Of a stretch of 64,000 nt of DNA, positions 38,586-53,100 are shown one piece after another. This DNA comes from Haliclystus octoradiatus (Eukaryota > Cnidaria > Staurozoa > Stauromedusae > Haliclystidae): the NCBI GenBank assembly GCA_916610825.1, contig OU744452.1:3507543-3571542 (forward strand). The letters are read 5' to 3'. The translations under genes were made by a program, and so were the position numbers. Below the pieces are notes generated by a model that saw nothing but the letters and a program-made list of their open reading frames with translations, was not told the origin of the DNA and did no database searches. Each line of letters opens with the position of its first letter. Position 1 is the first letter of the stretch.

Positions 38586-40700
38586 CATTTTGAACACTCT
38601 TGGTAGTTATGCTTCGTTTATGGTCATTTTGGGACTGTTTTATGAGTTATGCGTCATTTTGGTAATTTTGAAATTTTTGAGAATTCGTCATTGCTTTTAT
38701 ATATTTTGAACTCCCTCGGAAGTTATGCATCATGTTTGGTCATTTTGAACTCCCTTGGGAGTTATGCATCATGTTTGGTCGTTTTCAATTTCCATGGTAA
38801 TTGGCATTGTTTTTAGTCATTTTGCACTCCCTTGGGAATTAAGCATTGTTTTTGGTCATTTTAAACTCTTTTATGAGTTATGCATCATTTTGCACTTTCT
38901 AAAGGATTGGGCATGGTTTTTGGTCGTTTTGAACTGTCATGGGACATGGGCATTGTTTTTGGTCATTTTGCACAATCTTGGAAATTATACATTGTTTTTG
39001 ATAATTTTGAACAGCGTTGGGAATTATCCATTGCTTTTTGTTATTTTGAACTCCCATCATGGTTTTTGGTAATTATGAACTCTCTTGGGAGTTACGCAAC
39101 ATTTTTGATAATTTTGAACTTCCATGGGACTCAGGCATTGTTTTTGGTCATTTTAAACACTTTTATGAGATATGCGTCATTTGCATTCTCTTGGGAATTA
39201 GGCACAAGATTGGTGATATTGCACTCCCTATGGATTTAGGCATTGTTTTTGGTCATTTTGCACATTTTTGGGAATTAGACATTTTTTTTTGTCATTTTGC
39301 ACTACATTTGGAATTAGAATATGTTTTTGGTCATTTTCCATACCCTTGAAAACTAGACATTGTTTTAGATCATTTTAAACTCCCATGGGAGTTATGCATC
39401 ATTTTCGTCATTTTGGGACTATTTTATGAGTTATGCGTAATTTTGATCATTTTGCAGTCTTTCGAGAATTAGGCATTGCTTTTATATATTTTGAACTCCC
39501 TCGGAAGTTATGCATCATGTTTGGTCATTTTGAACTCCCTTGGGAGTTATGCATCATGTTTACTCGTTTTGAATTTCCATGGCAATTGGCATTGTTTTTA
39601 GTCATTTTCAATCCCTTCGGAATTACGCATTGTTTTTGGTGATTTTGCACACCCTTGTTTATTAGAAATTGTTTTTTGTCATTTTTCATTTTGAACTTCC
39701 AGGGAGCTCAGGCATTGTTTCTGGTCATTTTAAACTCCCATGGGAATTATGCATCATTTTGGTCGTTTTGAATTACCTTGGGAATGAGACATTGTTTTTG
39801 GTCATTTTGAACGCTGTTGGTAATTATACATCATTTTGGTCATTTTGCACTCTCTTGGGAAATAGGCATTACCTCTGGTCATTTGGCACTCTCTTGGCAA
39901 TTAGGAATTGATTTTGGTCATTTTGCACACGCTAGGGAATTAGACAATGTTTTTGCTCATTTTGAACAGCGTTGGGAATTATCCATTGCTTTTTGTTATT
40001 TTGAACTCCCATCATGGTTTCTTGTAATTATGAACTCTCTTGGGAGTTACGCAACATTCTTGATAATTTTGAACTTCCATTGGACTCAGGCATTGTTTTT
40101 GGTCATTTTAAACACTTTTTATGAGATATGCATCATTTGCACTCTCTTTTGAATTAGGCACAAGATTGGTGATATTGCACTCTCTTGCGATTTAGGCATT
40201 GTTTTTGGTCATTTTGCACATTCTTGGGAATTAGAATATGTTTTTGGTCATTTTTTATACCTTTGGAAACTAGACATTGTTTTAGATCATTTTAAACTCC
40301 CATGTGAGTTATGCATCATTTTCGTCATTTTGGGACTCTTTTATGAGTTATGCGTAATTTTGATCATTTTGCACTCTTTCGAGAATTAGGCATTACTTTT
40401 TGTCATTTTCAAATAACATGGGATTTATGCATCATGTTTGGTCAGTTTGAACTCCTTTGGTAGTTATCTATTGTTTTTGGTCAAATTAAGCTCTCTTCGG
40501 AGTTATGTATCATTCTTGGTCGTTTTGCACTCTCTCGAGAATAAGGCATTACTTTTGGTCATTTTGAACTCCATTGGGAGTTATGCATCATGTTTGATCA
40601 TTTTGAACTCCCTTGGGAGTTATGCCTCATATTTGGTCGTTTTGAACTTCGATGGGAAAAAGGCATTGTCTTTTGTCATTTTGAACTGACTTGGGAAGTA

Positions 40701-41640
40701 TCCTTTGTTTTTGGTCAAATTGATCTCTTTTCGGTGTAATGTATTATTCTTGGTCATTTTGCACTCCCTTGGGAATTAGGCATTGCATTTATGTTATTTT
40801 GAACTCCCATCATTGTTTCTGGTCATTTTAAAATCCCATGGGAGTTATGCATCATTTTGGTCATTTTGAATTACCTTGGGACTAGACATTGTTTTTGTCA
40901 TTTTGAACTCTGTTGGTAATTATGCATCATTCTTGGGCATGGAGCATCATTTTTGGTCATTTTGAACTGTTTTAGGGATGAGGCATTGGTTTTGGTCATT
41001 TTGAACTCCCTTTGGAATTATCCATTGTTTATTGTCAAATTGAGCTCTCAACGGAGCCATGTTTAATTCTTGGTCATGTTGCGCTCCTTTTGAGAATTAG
41101 GCATTACTTTTGGTCATTTTGGACACTTTTATGAGTTATGCATCATTTTCACTCTCTTGGGAATTAGGCATTAATTTTGGTCATGTTGCACTCCCTTTGG
41201 AATTATGCCTCATGTCTGGTCGTTTTGAACTTCCATTTTACTAATGCATTGTTTTTGGTCATTTTAAACTCTTTTATGAGTTATGCATCACTTTGCACTC
41301 TCTTGGGAATTGGGCACATCTTTTGGTCATTTTGCTCTTTCTTGGCAATTCGAAATTGTTTTTTTGTCATTTTGAACTGTCTTGGGAGTTATGCATCATT
41401 TCTGTTCACTTTGAACATCCAGGGGGCTCAGGCATTGTTTCTTGTCATTTTGAACTTCCATTATGCATCGTTTTGGTCATATTTAATCACCTTGGGAATG
41501 AGACATTGTTTTTGGTCATTTTGAACTTTGTTGGTAATTATACATCATTAATGGTCATTTTCTACTCTTATGGGAATTAGGCATTACTTTTGGTCATTTT
41601 GCACTTCCTTGGGAATTAGTAATTGTTTCTGGTAAATTTG
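40701..41640 (+). repeat. Divergent monomer island
   Basis: Monomers from about 40,925 to 41,260 carry unusual changes: ttgggcatggagcatcat, tttagggatgaggcattgg, gctctcaacggagccatg and tgttgcgctcctttt. The 39-base rhythm persists, but these variants are not shared with the other blocks. From about 41,177 to 41,520 the sequence (cttccattttactaatgc, cttccattatgcatcg) has relatives only near 58,185-58,460 and 59,515-59,790. It may be an older part of the array that escaped homogenisation. Confidence 0.7.
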
Positions 41641-42760
41641 CACCCCTTTGGAAATTAGACATTGTTTTTGGTCATTTTGAACACTCTTGGTAGTTATGCA
41701 TCATTTATGGTCATTTTGGGACTGTTTTATGAGTTATTCGTCATTTTATTCATTTTGAACTTTTTTGAGAATTAGGCATCGCTTTTGTATATTTTGAACT
41801 CCCTTGGAAGTTATGCATCATGTTTGGTCATTTTGAACTCCCTTGGGAGTGATGCATCATGTTTGGTCGTTTTGAACTTCCATGCCACTTGGCATTGTTT
41901 TTAGTCATTTTGCACTATTTTGGGAATTAGGCATTGTTTTTGATCATTTTGCACACCCTTGTTAATTAGAAATTGTTTTTTGTCATTTCGAAATCTATTT
42001 GGAATTATGCATCATTTTTGGTCACTTTGAGTTTCCAGGAGGCTCAGGCATTGTTCCTGGTCATTTTAAACTTCCGTGGCAGTTATGCATCATTTTTGCC
42101 ATTTTGAATTACCTTGGGAATTATCCATTGCTTTTCGTTATTTTGAACTCCCATCATTGTTTTTGGTAATTTCGAACTCTCTTGGGAGTTACGCAGAATT
42201 CTAGATAATTTTGAACTTCCATGGGACTCACGCATTGCTTTTGGTCATTTTAAACTCTTTTATGAGTTATTCATCATTTGCACTCTCTTGGGAATTAGGC
42301 ACAGGAATGGTGATTTTGCACTCTCTCAGGATTTAGGCATTGTTTTTGGTCATTTTGCACATTCTTTGGAATTAGACATTTTTTTTTTGTCATTTTGCAC
42401 TACATTGGAAATTAGAATATGTTTTTGGTCATTTTGCACAGTCTTGGGAATTAGACATTGTTTTATGTCATTTTGCACTACTTTGGGAATTAGAATATGT
42501 TTTTGGTCATTTTGCACACCTTTGGAAATTAGACATTGTTTTTGGTCACTTTGAACACTCTTGGTAGTTATGCATCATTTATGGTCATTTTGGGACTCTT
42601 TTATGATTTATGCGTCATTTTGATCATTTTGAACTTTTTTGAGAATTAGGCATTGCATTTGTTCATTTTGAATCCCTTGGAAGTTAAGCATCATGTTTGG
42701 TCATTTTGAACTCCCTTGGGAGTTATGCATCATTTTCGTAATTTTGGGACTCTTTTATGA
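41641..42760 (+). repeat. Short return of block types A and B
   Basis: Bases 41,645-42,120 follow the type A order found around 7,745-8,180 (cttccatgccacttgg, ttccaggaggctcagg). The following stretch, with aattctagataatttt and gcacaggaatggtgatt, resembles 19,480-19,800. The part with gcacagtcttggg to gaagttaagcatcatg resembles block B. It then joins the ttttcgtaattttggg section. Confidence 0.7.
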
Positions 42761-45089
42761 GTTATGCGTAATTTTGATCATTTTGCACTCTTTCGAGAAT
42801 TTGGCATTACTTTTTGTCATTTTCAAATAACATGGGATTTATGCATCATGTTTGGTGATTTTGAACTCCTTTGGGAGTTATCTATTGTTTTTGGTCAAAT
42901 TAAGCTCTCTTCGAAGTTATGTATCATTATTGGTCGTTTTGCACTCTCTCCAGAATTAGGGATTACTTTTGGTCATTTTGAACTCCATTGGGAGTTATGC
43001 ATCATGTTTGATCATTTTGAACTCCCTTGGGAGTTATGCCTCATATTTGGTCGTTTTGAACTTCGATGAGACTTAAGCACTGTTTTTGTTCATTTTGAAC
43101 TGCTTTAGGAATTATCCATTGTTATTGGTCAAATTGAGCTCTTTTAGGTGTAATGTATCATTCTTGGTCATTTTGCACTCCCTTGGGAATTAGGCATTGC
43201 TTTTGGTTATTTTGAACTCCCATCATTGTTTCTGGTCATCTTAAAATTCCATGGGAGTTATGCATCATTTTGGTCATTTTGAATTACCTTGGGATTAGAC
43301 ATTGTTTTGGTCATTTTGAACTCTATTGGTAATTATACATAATTTTTGGTCATTTTGAAAACCCTCTGGTTTGAGGAATTGATTTTGGTAATTTTGCACA
43401 CCTTTAGAAATTAGACATTGTTTTTGGTCATTTTGAACACTTTTGGTAGTTATGCTTCATTTATGGTCATTTTGGGACTGTTTTATGAGTTATGCGTCAT
43501 TTTGGTAATTTTGAAATTTTTGAGAATTCGTCATTGCTTTTATATATTTTGAACTCCCTCGGAAGTTATGCATCATGTTTGGTCATTTTGAACTCCCTTG
43601 GGAGTTATGCATCATGTTTACTCGTTTTGAATTTCCATGGCAATTAGCATTGTTTTTAGTCATTTTGCACTCCCTTGGGAATTAAGCATTGTTTTTGGTC
43701 ATTTTGCACACCCTTGTTAATTAGAAATTGCTTTTTGTCATTTTGAACTTCCAGGGGGCTCAGGCATTGCTTCTGGTCATTTTAAACTCCCGTGGGAGTT
43801 ATGCATCATTTTGGTCGTTTTGAATTACCTTGGGAATGAGACATTGTTTTTGGTCATTTTGAACTTTCTTAGTAATTATACATCATTGTTGGTCATTTTC
43901 CACTCTCTTGCAAATTAGGCATCACTTTTTGTCATTTTGCACTCCCTTGAGAATTAGGAATAGTTTTTGGTAATTTTGCACACCTTTAGAAATTAGACAT
44001 TGTTTTTGGTCATTTTGAACCCTCTTGGTAGTTATGTTTCATTTATGGTCATTTTGAGACTGTTTTATGAGTTATGTGTCATTTTGTTCATTTTGAACTC
44101 TTTGAGAATTCGTCATTGCTTTTATATATTTTGAATTCCCTCGGAAGTTATGCATCATGTTTGGTCATTTTGAACTCCCTTGGGAGTTATGCATCATGTT
44201 TGGTCGTTTTCAATTTCCATGGTAATTGGCATTGTTTTTAGTCATTTTGCACTCCCTTGGGAATTAAGCATTGTTTTTGGTCATTTTAAACTCTTTTATG
44301 AGTTATGCATCATTTTGCACTCTCTAAAGGATTGGGCATGGTTTTTGGTCGTTTTGAACTGTCATGGGACATAGGCATTGTTTTTGGTCATTTTGCACAA
44401 ATCTTGGAAATTATACATTGTTTTTGATAATTTTGAACAGCTTTGGGAATTATCCATTGCTTTTTGTTATTTTGAACTCCCATCATGGTTTTTGGTAATT
44501 ATGAACTCTCTTGGGAGTTACGCAACATTTTTGATAATTTTGAACTTCCATGGGACTCAGGCATTGTTTTTGGTCATTTTAAACACTTTTATGAGATATG
44601 CGTCATTTGCATTCTCTTGGGAATTAGGCACAAGATTGGTGATATTGCACTCCCTATGGATTTAGGCATTGTTTTTGGTCATTTTGCACATTTTTGGGAA
44701 TTAGACATTGTTTTTTGTCATTTTGCACTACATTTGGAATTAGAATATGTTTTTGGTCATTTTCCATACCTTTGGAAACTAGACATTGTTTTAGATCATT
44801 TTAAACTCCCATGGGAGTTATGCATCATTTTCGTCATTTTGGGACTATTTTATGAGTTATGCGTAATTTTGATCATTTTGCAGTCTTTCGAGAATAAGGC
44901 ATTACTTTTGGTCATTTTCAAATAACATGGGATTTATGCATCATGTTTGGTCATTTTGAACTCCCTTGGGAGTTATCTATTGTTATTGGTGAAATTAAGC
45001 TCTCTTCGGAGTTATGTTTGTTCATTTTGAACTCTCTTCGGAGTTATGTTTGTTCATTTTGAACTCCCTTGGGAGTTATTTAGTAATTT
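42761..45089 (+). repeat. Block type D, second occurrence
   Basis: Follows the type D order of 32,838-34,960: ctccagaattagggattac, cttcgatgagacttaagc, accctctggtttgagg, ctcccgtgggagtt, then the gcatcattttgcactctctaaagg section. Bases 44,180-44,990 match 34,254-35,060 closely. Near the end a 32-bp unit is doubled (45,001-45,064). Confidence 0.78.
45001..45064 (+). repeat. 32-bp tandem doubling of one shortened monomer
   Basis: tctcttcggagttatg with the following tttgttcattttgaac occurs twice in succession at 45,001 and 45,033. The otherwise matching place near 35,070 has it once. It is a duplication of a single, already shortened, monomer. Confidence 0.88.
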
Positions 45090-48000
45090 TGCACACCTTT
45101 AGAAATTAGACATTGTTTTTGGTCATTTTGAACACTCTTGGTAGTTATGCTTCATTTATGGTCATTTTGGGACTGTTTTATGAGTTATGTGTCATTTTGC
45201 TCATTTTGAACTTTTTGAGAATTCGTCATTGCTTTTATATATTTTGAATTCCCTCGGAAGTTATGCATCATGTTTGGTCATTTTGAACTCCCTTGGGAGT
45301 TATGCATCATGTTTGGTCGTTTTCAATTTCCATGGTAATTGGCATTGTTTTTAGTCGTTTTGCACTCCCTTGGGAATTAAGCATTGTTTTTGGTCATTTT
45401 AAACTCTTTTATGAGTTATGCATCACTTTGCACTCTCTTGGGAATTAGGCAACAACTTTTGGTCATTTTGCACTTCCTTGGCAATTAAAAAAGGTTTTTT
45501 GTCATTTTGAACTCTCTTGAGAGTTATGCATTGTTTCTGTTCATTTTGAACATCCAGGGGGCTCAGGCATTGTTTCTTGTCATTTTGCACTTCCATGGGA
45601 ATTAGGAATAGTTTTTGGTAATTTTGCACACCTTTAGAAATTAGACATTGTTTTTGGTCATTTTGAACACTCTTGGTAGTTATGCTTCATTTATGGTCAT
45701 TTTGGGACTGTTTTATGAGTTATGCATCACTTTGCACTCTTTTGGGAATTAGGCAACAATTTTTGGTCATTTTGCACTTCCTTGGCAATTAAAAAAGGTT
45801 TTTTGTCATTTTGAACTCTCTTGAGAGTTATGCATTGTTTCTGTTCATTTTGAACATCCAGGGGGCTCAGGCATTGTTTCTGGTCATTTTAAACTCCCAT
45901 GGGAGTTATGCATCATTTTGGTCGTTTTGAATTACCTTGGGAATGAGACATTGTTTTTGGTCATTTTGAACTTTGTTAGTAATTATACATCATTGTTGGT
46001 CATTTTCCACTCTCTTGAAAATTAGGCATCACTTTTTGTAATTTTGCACTCCCTTGGGAATTAGGAATAGTTTTTAGTAATTTTGCACACCTTTAGAAAT
46101 TAGACATTGTTTTTGGTCATTTTGAACACTCTTGGTAGTTATGCTTCATTTATGGTCATTTTGGGACTGTTTTATGAGTTATGCGTCATTTTGGTCATTT
46201 TGAACTTTTTGAGAATTCGTCATTGCTTTTATATATTTTGAACTCCCTTGGGAGTTATGCATCATGTTTACTTGTTTTGAATTTCCATGGCAATTGGCAT
46301 TGTTTTTAGTCATTTTCACTCCCTTCGGAATTACGCATTGTTTTTGATCATTTTGCACACCCTTGTTAATTAGAATTTTTTTTGTCATTTTGAACTTCCA
46401 GGGGGCTCAGGCATTGTTTCTGGTCATTTTAAACTCCCATGGGAGTTATGCATCATTTTGGTCGTTTTGAATTACCTTGGGAATGAGACATTGTTTTTGG
46501 TCATTTTGAACGCTGTTGGTAATTATACATCATTTTTGGTCATTTTGCACTCTCTTGGGAAATAGGCATTACTTCTGGTCATTTTGCACTCCCTTGGCAA
46601 TTAGGAATTGATTTTGGTCATGTTGCACACGCTAGGGAATTAGACAATGTTTTTGCTCATTTTGAACAGCGTTGGGAATTATCCATTGCTTTTTGTTATT
46701 TTGAACTCCCATCATGGTTTTTTGTAATTATGAACTCTCTTGGGAGTTACGCAACATTCTTGATAATTTTGAACTTCCATGGGACTCAGGCATTGTTTTT
46801 GGTCATTTTAAACACTTTTTATGAGATATGCATCATTTGCACTCTCTTTTGAATTAGGCACAAGATTGGTGATATTGCACTCCCTTGGGATTTAGGCATT
46901 GTTTTTGGTCATTTTGCAGATTCTTGGGAATTAGACATTGTTTTTTGTCATTTTGCACTACATTGGGAATTAGAATATGTTTTTGGTCATTTTCTATACC
47001 TTTGGAAGCTAGACATTGTTTTAGATCATTTTAAACTCCCATGGGAGTTATGCATCATTTTCGTCATTTTGGGACTCTTTTATAAGTTATGCGTAATTTT
47101 GATCATTTTGCACTCTTTCGAGAATTAGGCATTACTTTTTGTCATTTTCGAATAACATCGGATTTATGCATCATGTTTGGTCAGTTTGAACTCCTTTGGG
47201 AGTTATCTATTGTTTTTGGTCAAATTAAGCTCTCTTCGGAGTTATGTATCATTATTGGTCGTTTTGAATTACCTTGGGATTAGACATGGTTTTGGTCATT
47301 TTGAACTCTATTGGTATTTATACATCATTTTTGGTCATTTTGCAAACCCTCTGGTTTGAGGAATTGTTTTTGGTAATTTTGCACACCTTTAGAAATTAGA
47401 CATTGTTTTTTGTCATTTTGAACACTCTTGGTAGTTATGCTTCATTTATGGTCATTTTGGGACTGTTTTATGAGTTATGCGTCATTTTGGTAATTTTGAA
47501 ATTTTTGAGAATTCGTCATTGCTTTTATATATTTTGAACTCCCTCGGAAGTTATGCATCATGTTTGGTCATTTTGAACTCCCTTGGGAATTATGCCTCAT
47601 GTTTACTCGTTTTGAATTTCCATGGCAATTGGCATTGTTTTTAGTCATTTTGCACTCCCTTGGGAATTTACCATTATTTTTGGTCATTTTGCACACCCTT
47701 GTTAATTAGAAATTGCTTTTTGTCATTTTGAACTTCCAGGGGGCTCAGGCATTGTTTCTGGTCATTTTAAACTCCCGTGGGAGTTATGCATCATTTTGGT
47801 CGTTTTGAATTACCTTGGGAATGAGACATTGTTTTTGGTCATTTTGAACTTTGTTAGTAATTATACATCATTGTTGGTCATTTTCCACTCTCTTGAAAAT
47901 TAGGCATCACTTTTTGTCATTTTGCACTCCCTTGGGAATTAGGAATAGTTTTTGGTAATTTTGCACACCTTTAGAAATTAGACATTGTTTTTGGTCATTT

Positions 48001-50130
48001 TGAACACTCTTGGTAGTTATGCTTCATTTATGGTCATTTTGGGACTGTTTTATGAGTTATGTGTCATTTTGTTCATTTTGAACTTTTTGAGAATTCGTCA
48101 TTGCTTTTATATATTTTGAATTCCCTCGGAAGTTATGCATCATGTTTGGTCATTTTGAACTCCCTTGGGAGTTATGCATCATGTTTGGTCGTTTTCAATT
48201 TCCATGGTAATTGGCATTGTTTTTAGTCATTTTGCACTCCCTTGGGAATTAAGCATTGTTTTTGGTCATTTTAAACTCTTTTATGAGTTATGCATCACTT
48301 TGCACTCTCTTGGGAATTAGGCAACAACTTTTGGTCATTTTGCACTTCCTTGGCAATTAAAAAAGGTTTTTTGTCATTTTGAACTCTCTTGAGAGTTATG
48401 CATTGTTTCTGTTCATTTTGAACATCCAGGGGGCTCAGGCATTGTTTCTTGTCATTTTGCACTTCCATGGGAATTAGGAATAGTTTTTGGTAATTTTGCA
48501 CACCTTTAGAAATTAGACATTGTTTTTGGTCATTTTGAACACTCTTGGTAGTTATGCTTCATTTATGGTCATTTTGGGACTGTTTTATGAGTTATGCATC
48601 ACTTTGCACTCTTTTGGGAATTAGGCAACAATTTTTGGTCATTTTGCACTTCCTTGGCAATTAAAAAAGGTTTTTTGTCATTTTGAACTCTCTTGAGAGT
48701 TATGCATTGTTTCTGTTCATTTTGAACATCCAGGGGGCTCAGGCATTGTTTCTGGTCATTTTAAACTCCCATGGGAGTTATGCATCATTTTGGTCGTTTT
48801 GAATTACCTTGGGAATGAGACATTGTTTTTGGTCATTTTGAACTTTGTTAGTAATTATACATCATTGTTGGTCATTTTCCACTCTCTTGAAAATTAGGCA
48901 TCACTTTTTGTAATTTTGCACTCCCTTGGGAATTAGGAATAGTTTTTAGTAATTTTGCACACCTTTAGAAATTAGACATTGTTTTTGGTCATTTTGAACA
49001 CTCTTGGTAGTTATGCTTCATTTATGGTCATTTTGGGACTGTTTTATGAGTTATGCGTCATTTTGGTCATTTTGAACTTTTTGAGAATTCGTCATTGCTT
49101 TTATATATTTTGAACTCCCTTGGGAGTTATGCATCATGTTTACTTGTTTTGAATTTCCATGGCAATTGGCATTGTTTTTAGTCATTTTCACTCCCTTCGG
49201 AATTACGCATTGTTTTTGATCATTTTGCACACCCTTGTTAATTAGAATTTTTTTTGTCATTTTGAACTTCCAGGGGGCTCAGGCATTGTTTCTGGTCATT
49301 TTAAACTCCCATGGGAGTTATGCATCATTTTGGTCGTTTTGAATTACCTTGGGAATGAGACATTGTTTTTGGTCATTTTGAACGCTGTTGGTAATTATAC
49401 ATCATTTTTGGTCATTTTGCACTCTCTTGGGAAATAGGCATTACTTCTGGTCATTTTGCACTCCCTTGGCAATTAGGAATTGATTTTGGTCATGTTGCAC
49501 ACGCTAGGGAATTAGACAATGTTTTTGCTCATTTTGAACAGCGTTGGGAATTATCCATTGCTTTTTGTTATTTTGAACTCCCATCATGGTTTTTTGTAAT
49601 TATGAACTCTCTTGGGAGTTACGCAACATTCTTGATAATTTTGAACTTCCATGGGACTCAGGCATTGTTTTTGGTCATTTTAAACACTTTTTATGAGATA
49701 TGCATCATTTGCACTCTCTTTTGAATTAGGCACAAGATTGGTGATATTGCACTCCCTTGGGATTTAGGCATTGTTTTTGGTCATTTTGCACATTCTTGGG
49801 AATTAGACATTGTTTTTTGTCATTTTGCACTACATTGGGAATTAGAATATGTTTTTGGTCATTTTCTATACCTTTGGAAACTAGACATTGTTTTAGATCT
49901 TTTTAAACTCCCATGGGAGTTATGCATCATTTTCGTCATTTTGGGACTCTTTTATGAGTTATGCGTAATTTTGATCATTTTGCACTCTTTCGAGAATTAG
50001 GCATTACTTTTTGTCATTTTCAAATAACATGGGATTTATGCATCATGTTTGGTCAGTTTGAACTCTTTTGGGAGTTATCTATTGTTTTTGGTCAAATTAA
50101 GCTCTCTTCGGAATTATGTATCATTATTGG
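45090..50130 (+). repeat. 2.17-kb segment duplicated at 2,872-bp spacing
   Basis: Bases about 45,090-47,258 recur at about 47,962-50,130. The shared order includes the ggcaacaac and ttaaaaaaggtttttt monomers, which are themselves doubled at a spacing of about 304 bp (45,417/45,721 and 48,289/48,593). It also includes cacacgctagggaatt. Between the copies, 47,259-47,961 is type D material. Private differences include gcagattc for gcacattc near 46,918 and tcgaataacatcgg for tcaaataacatggg near 47,149. Confidence 0.85.
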
Positions 50131-53100
50131 TCGTTTTGCACTCTCTCCAGAATTAGGCATTACTTTTGGTCATTTTGAACTCCATTGGGAGTTATGCATC
50201 ATGTTTGATCATTTTGAACTCCCTTGGGAGTTATGCCTCATATTTGGTCGTTTTGAACTTCGATGAGACTTAAGCACGGTTTTTGTTCATTTTGAACTGC
50301 TTTGGGAATTATCCATTGTTATTGGTCAAATTGAGCTCTTTTCGGTGTAATGTATCATTCTTGTTCATTTTGCACTCCCTTGGGAATTAGGCATTGCTTT
50401 TGGTTATTTTGAACTCCTATCATTGTTTCTGGTCATCTTAAAATTCCATGGGAGTTATGCATCATTTTGGTCATTTTGAATTACCTTGGGATTAGACATT
50501 GTTTTGGTCATTTTGAACTCTATTGGTAATTATACATCATTTTGGTCATTTTGCAAACCCTTTGGTTTGAGGAATTGTTTTTGGTAATTTTGCACACCTT
50601 TAGAAATTAGACATTGTTTTTGGTCATTTTGAACACTCTTGGTAGTTATGCTTCATTTATGGTCATTTTGGGACTGTTTTATGAGTTATGCGTCATTTTG
50701 GTAATTTTGAAATTTTTGAGAATTCGTCATTGCTTTTATATATTTTGAACTCCCTCGGAAGTTATGCATCATGTTTGGTCATTTTGAACTCCCTTGGGAG
50801 TTATGCATCATGTTTACTCGTTTTGAATTTCCATGGCAATTGGCATTGTTTTTAGTCATTTTGCACTCCCTTGGGAATTAAGCATTGTTTTTGGTCATTT
50901 TGCACACCCTTTTCAATTAGAAATTGCTTTTTGTCATTTTGAACTTCCAGGGGGCTCAGGCATTGTGTCTGGTCATTTGAAACTCCCGTGGGAGTTATGC
51001 ATCATTTTGGTCGTTTTGAATTACCTTGGGAATGAGACATTGTTTTTGGTCATTTTGAACTTTGTTAGTAATTATACATCATTGTTGGTCATTTTCCACT
51101 CTCTTAAAAATTATACATCACTTTTTGTCATTTTGCACTCCCTTGGGAATTAGGAATAGTTTTTGGTAATTTTGCACACCTTTAGAAATTAGATATTGTT
51201 TTTGGTCATTTTGAACACTCTTGGTAGTTATGCTTCATTTATGGTCATTTTGGGACTGTTTTATGAGTTATGCGTCATTTTGGTCATTTTGAACTTTTTG
51301 AGAATTCGTCATTGCTTTTATATATTTTGAACTCCCTTGGGAGTTATGCATCATGTTTACTTGTTTTGAATTTCCATGGCAATTGGCATTGTTTTTAGTC
51401 ATTTTCACTCCCTTCGGAATTACGCATTGTTTTTGATCATTTTGCACACCCTTGTTAATTAGAATTTTTTTGGTCATTTTGAACTTCCAGGGGGCTCAGG
51501 CATTGTTTCTGGTCATTTTAAACTCCCATGGGAGTTATGCATCATTTTGGTCGTTTTGAATTACCTTGGGAATGAGACATTGTTTTTGGTCATTTTGAAC
51601 GCTGTTGGTAATTATACATCATTTTTGGTCATTTTGCACTCTCTTGGGAAATAGGCATTACTTCTGGTCATTTTGCACTCCCTTGGCAATTAGGAATTGA
51701 TTTTGGTCATGTTGCACACGCTAGGGAATTAGACAATGTTTTTGCTCATTTTGAACAGCGTTGGGAATTATCCATTGCTTTTTGTTATTTTGAACTCCCA
51801 TCATGGTTTTTTGTAATTATGAACTCTCTTGGGAGTTACGCAACATTCTTGATAATTTTGAACTTCCATGGGACTCAGGCATTGTTTTTGGTCATTTTAA
51901 ACACTTTTTATGAGATATGCATCATTTGCACTCTCTTTTGAATTAGGCACAAGATTGGTGATATTGCACTCCCTTGGGATTTAGGCATTGTTTTTGGTCA
52001 TTTTGCACATTCTTGGGAATTAGACATTGTTTTTTGTCATTTTGCACTACATTGGGAATTAGAATATGTTTTTGGTCATTTTCTATACCTTTGGAAACTA
52101 GACATTGTTTTAGATCTTTTTAAACTCCCATGGGAGTTATGCATCATTTTCGTCATTTTGGGACTCTTTTATGAGTTATGCGTAATTTTGATCATTTTGC
52201 ACTCTTTCGAGAATTAGGCATTACTTTTTGTCATTTTCAAATAACATGGGATTTATGCATCATGTTTGGTCAGTTTGAACTCTTTTGGGAGTTATCTATT
52301 GTTTTTGGTCAAATTAAGCTCTCTTCGGAATTATGTATCATTATTGGTCGTTTTGCACTCTCTCCAGAATTAGGCATTACTTTTGGTCATTTTGAACTCC
52401 ATTGGGAGTTATGCATCATGTTTGATCATTTTGAACTCCCTTGGGATTTATGCCTCATATTTGGTCGTTTTGAACTTCGATGAGACTTAAGCACGGTTTT
52501 TGTTCATTTTGAACTGCTTTGGGAATTATCCATTGTTATTGGTCAAATTGAGCTCTTTTCGGTGTAATGTATCATTCTTGGTCATTTTGCATTCCTTTGG
52601 GAATTAGGCATTGCTTTTGGTTATTTTGAACTCCTATCATTGTTTCTGGTCATCTTAAAATTCCATGGGAGTTATGCATCATTTTGGTCATTTTGAATTA
52701 CCTTGGGATTAGACATTGTTTTGGTCATTTTGAACTCTATTGGTAATTATACATCATTTTGGTCATTTTGCAAACCCTCTGGTTTGAGGAATTGTTTTTG
52801 GTAATTTTGCACACCTTTAGAAATTAGACATTGTTTTTGGTCATTTTGAACACTCTTGGTAGTTATGCTTCATTTATGGTCATTTTGGGACTGTTTTATG
52901 AGTTATGCGTCATTTTGGTAATTTTGAAATTTTTGAGAATTCGTCATTGCTTTTATATATTTTGAACTCCCTCGGAAGTTATGCATCATGTTTGGTCATT
53001 TTGAACTCCCTTGGGAGTTATGCATCATGTTTACTCGTTTTGAATTTCCATGGCAATTGGCATTGTTTTTAGTCATTTTGCACTCCCTTGGGAATTAAGC

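Larger units (their letters stand above)
32201..40700 (+). repeat. Block type D (about 8.5 kb)
   Basis: Type D is marked by aaaccctctggtttgagg (first near 33,432), actcccgtgggagtt, gagaattcgtcattgc and tttactcgttttgaatttcc. Within it, 33,201-34,326 recurs at 35,453-36,578, and 32,770-33,463 recurs at 37,892-38,585. Pieces of block C are interspersed (34,450-35,030, 36,580-37,560, 38,870-39,460). The left edge overlaps type B/C material without a sharp border. Small private changes include an extra g in catgggaggttatgc near 36,712. Confidence 0.75.

Noticed and set aside
40925..41260. Possible unique spacer or transposon fragment
   Set aside because: The 39-base rhythm and the ggtcatttt box continue through it, so it is divergent satellite, not inserted sequence.
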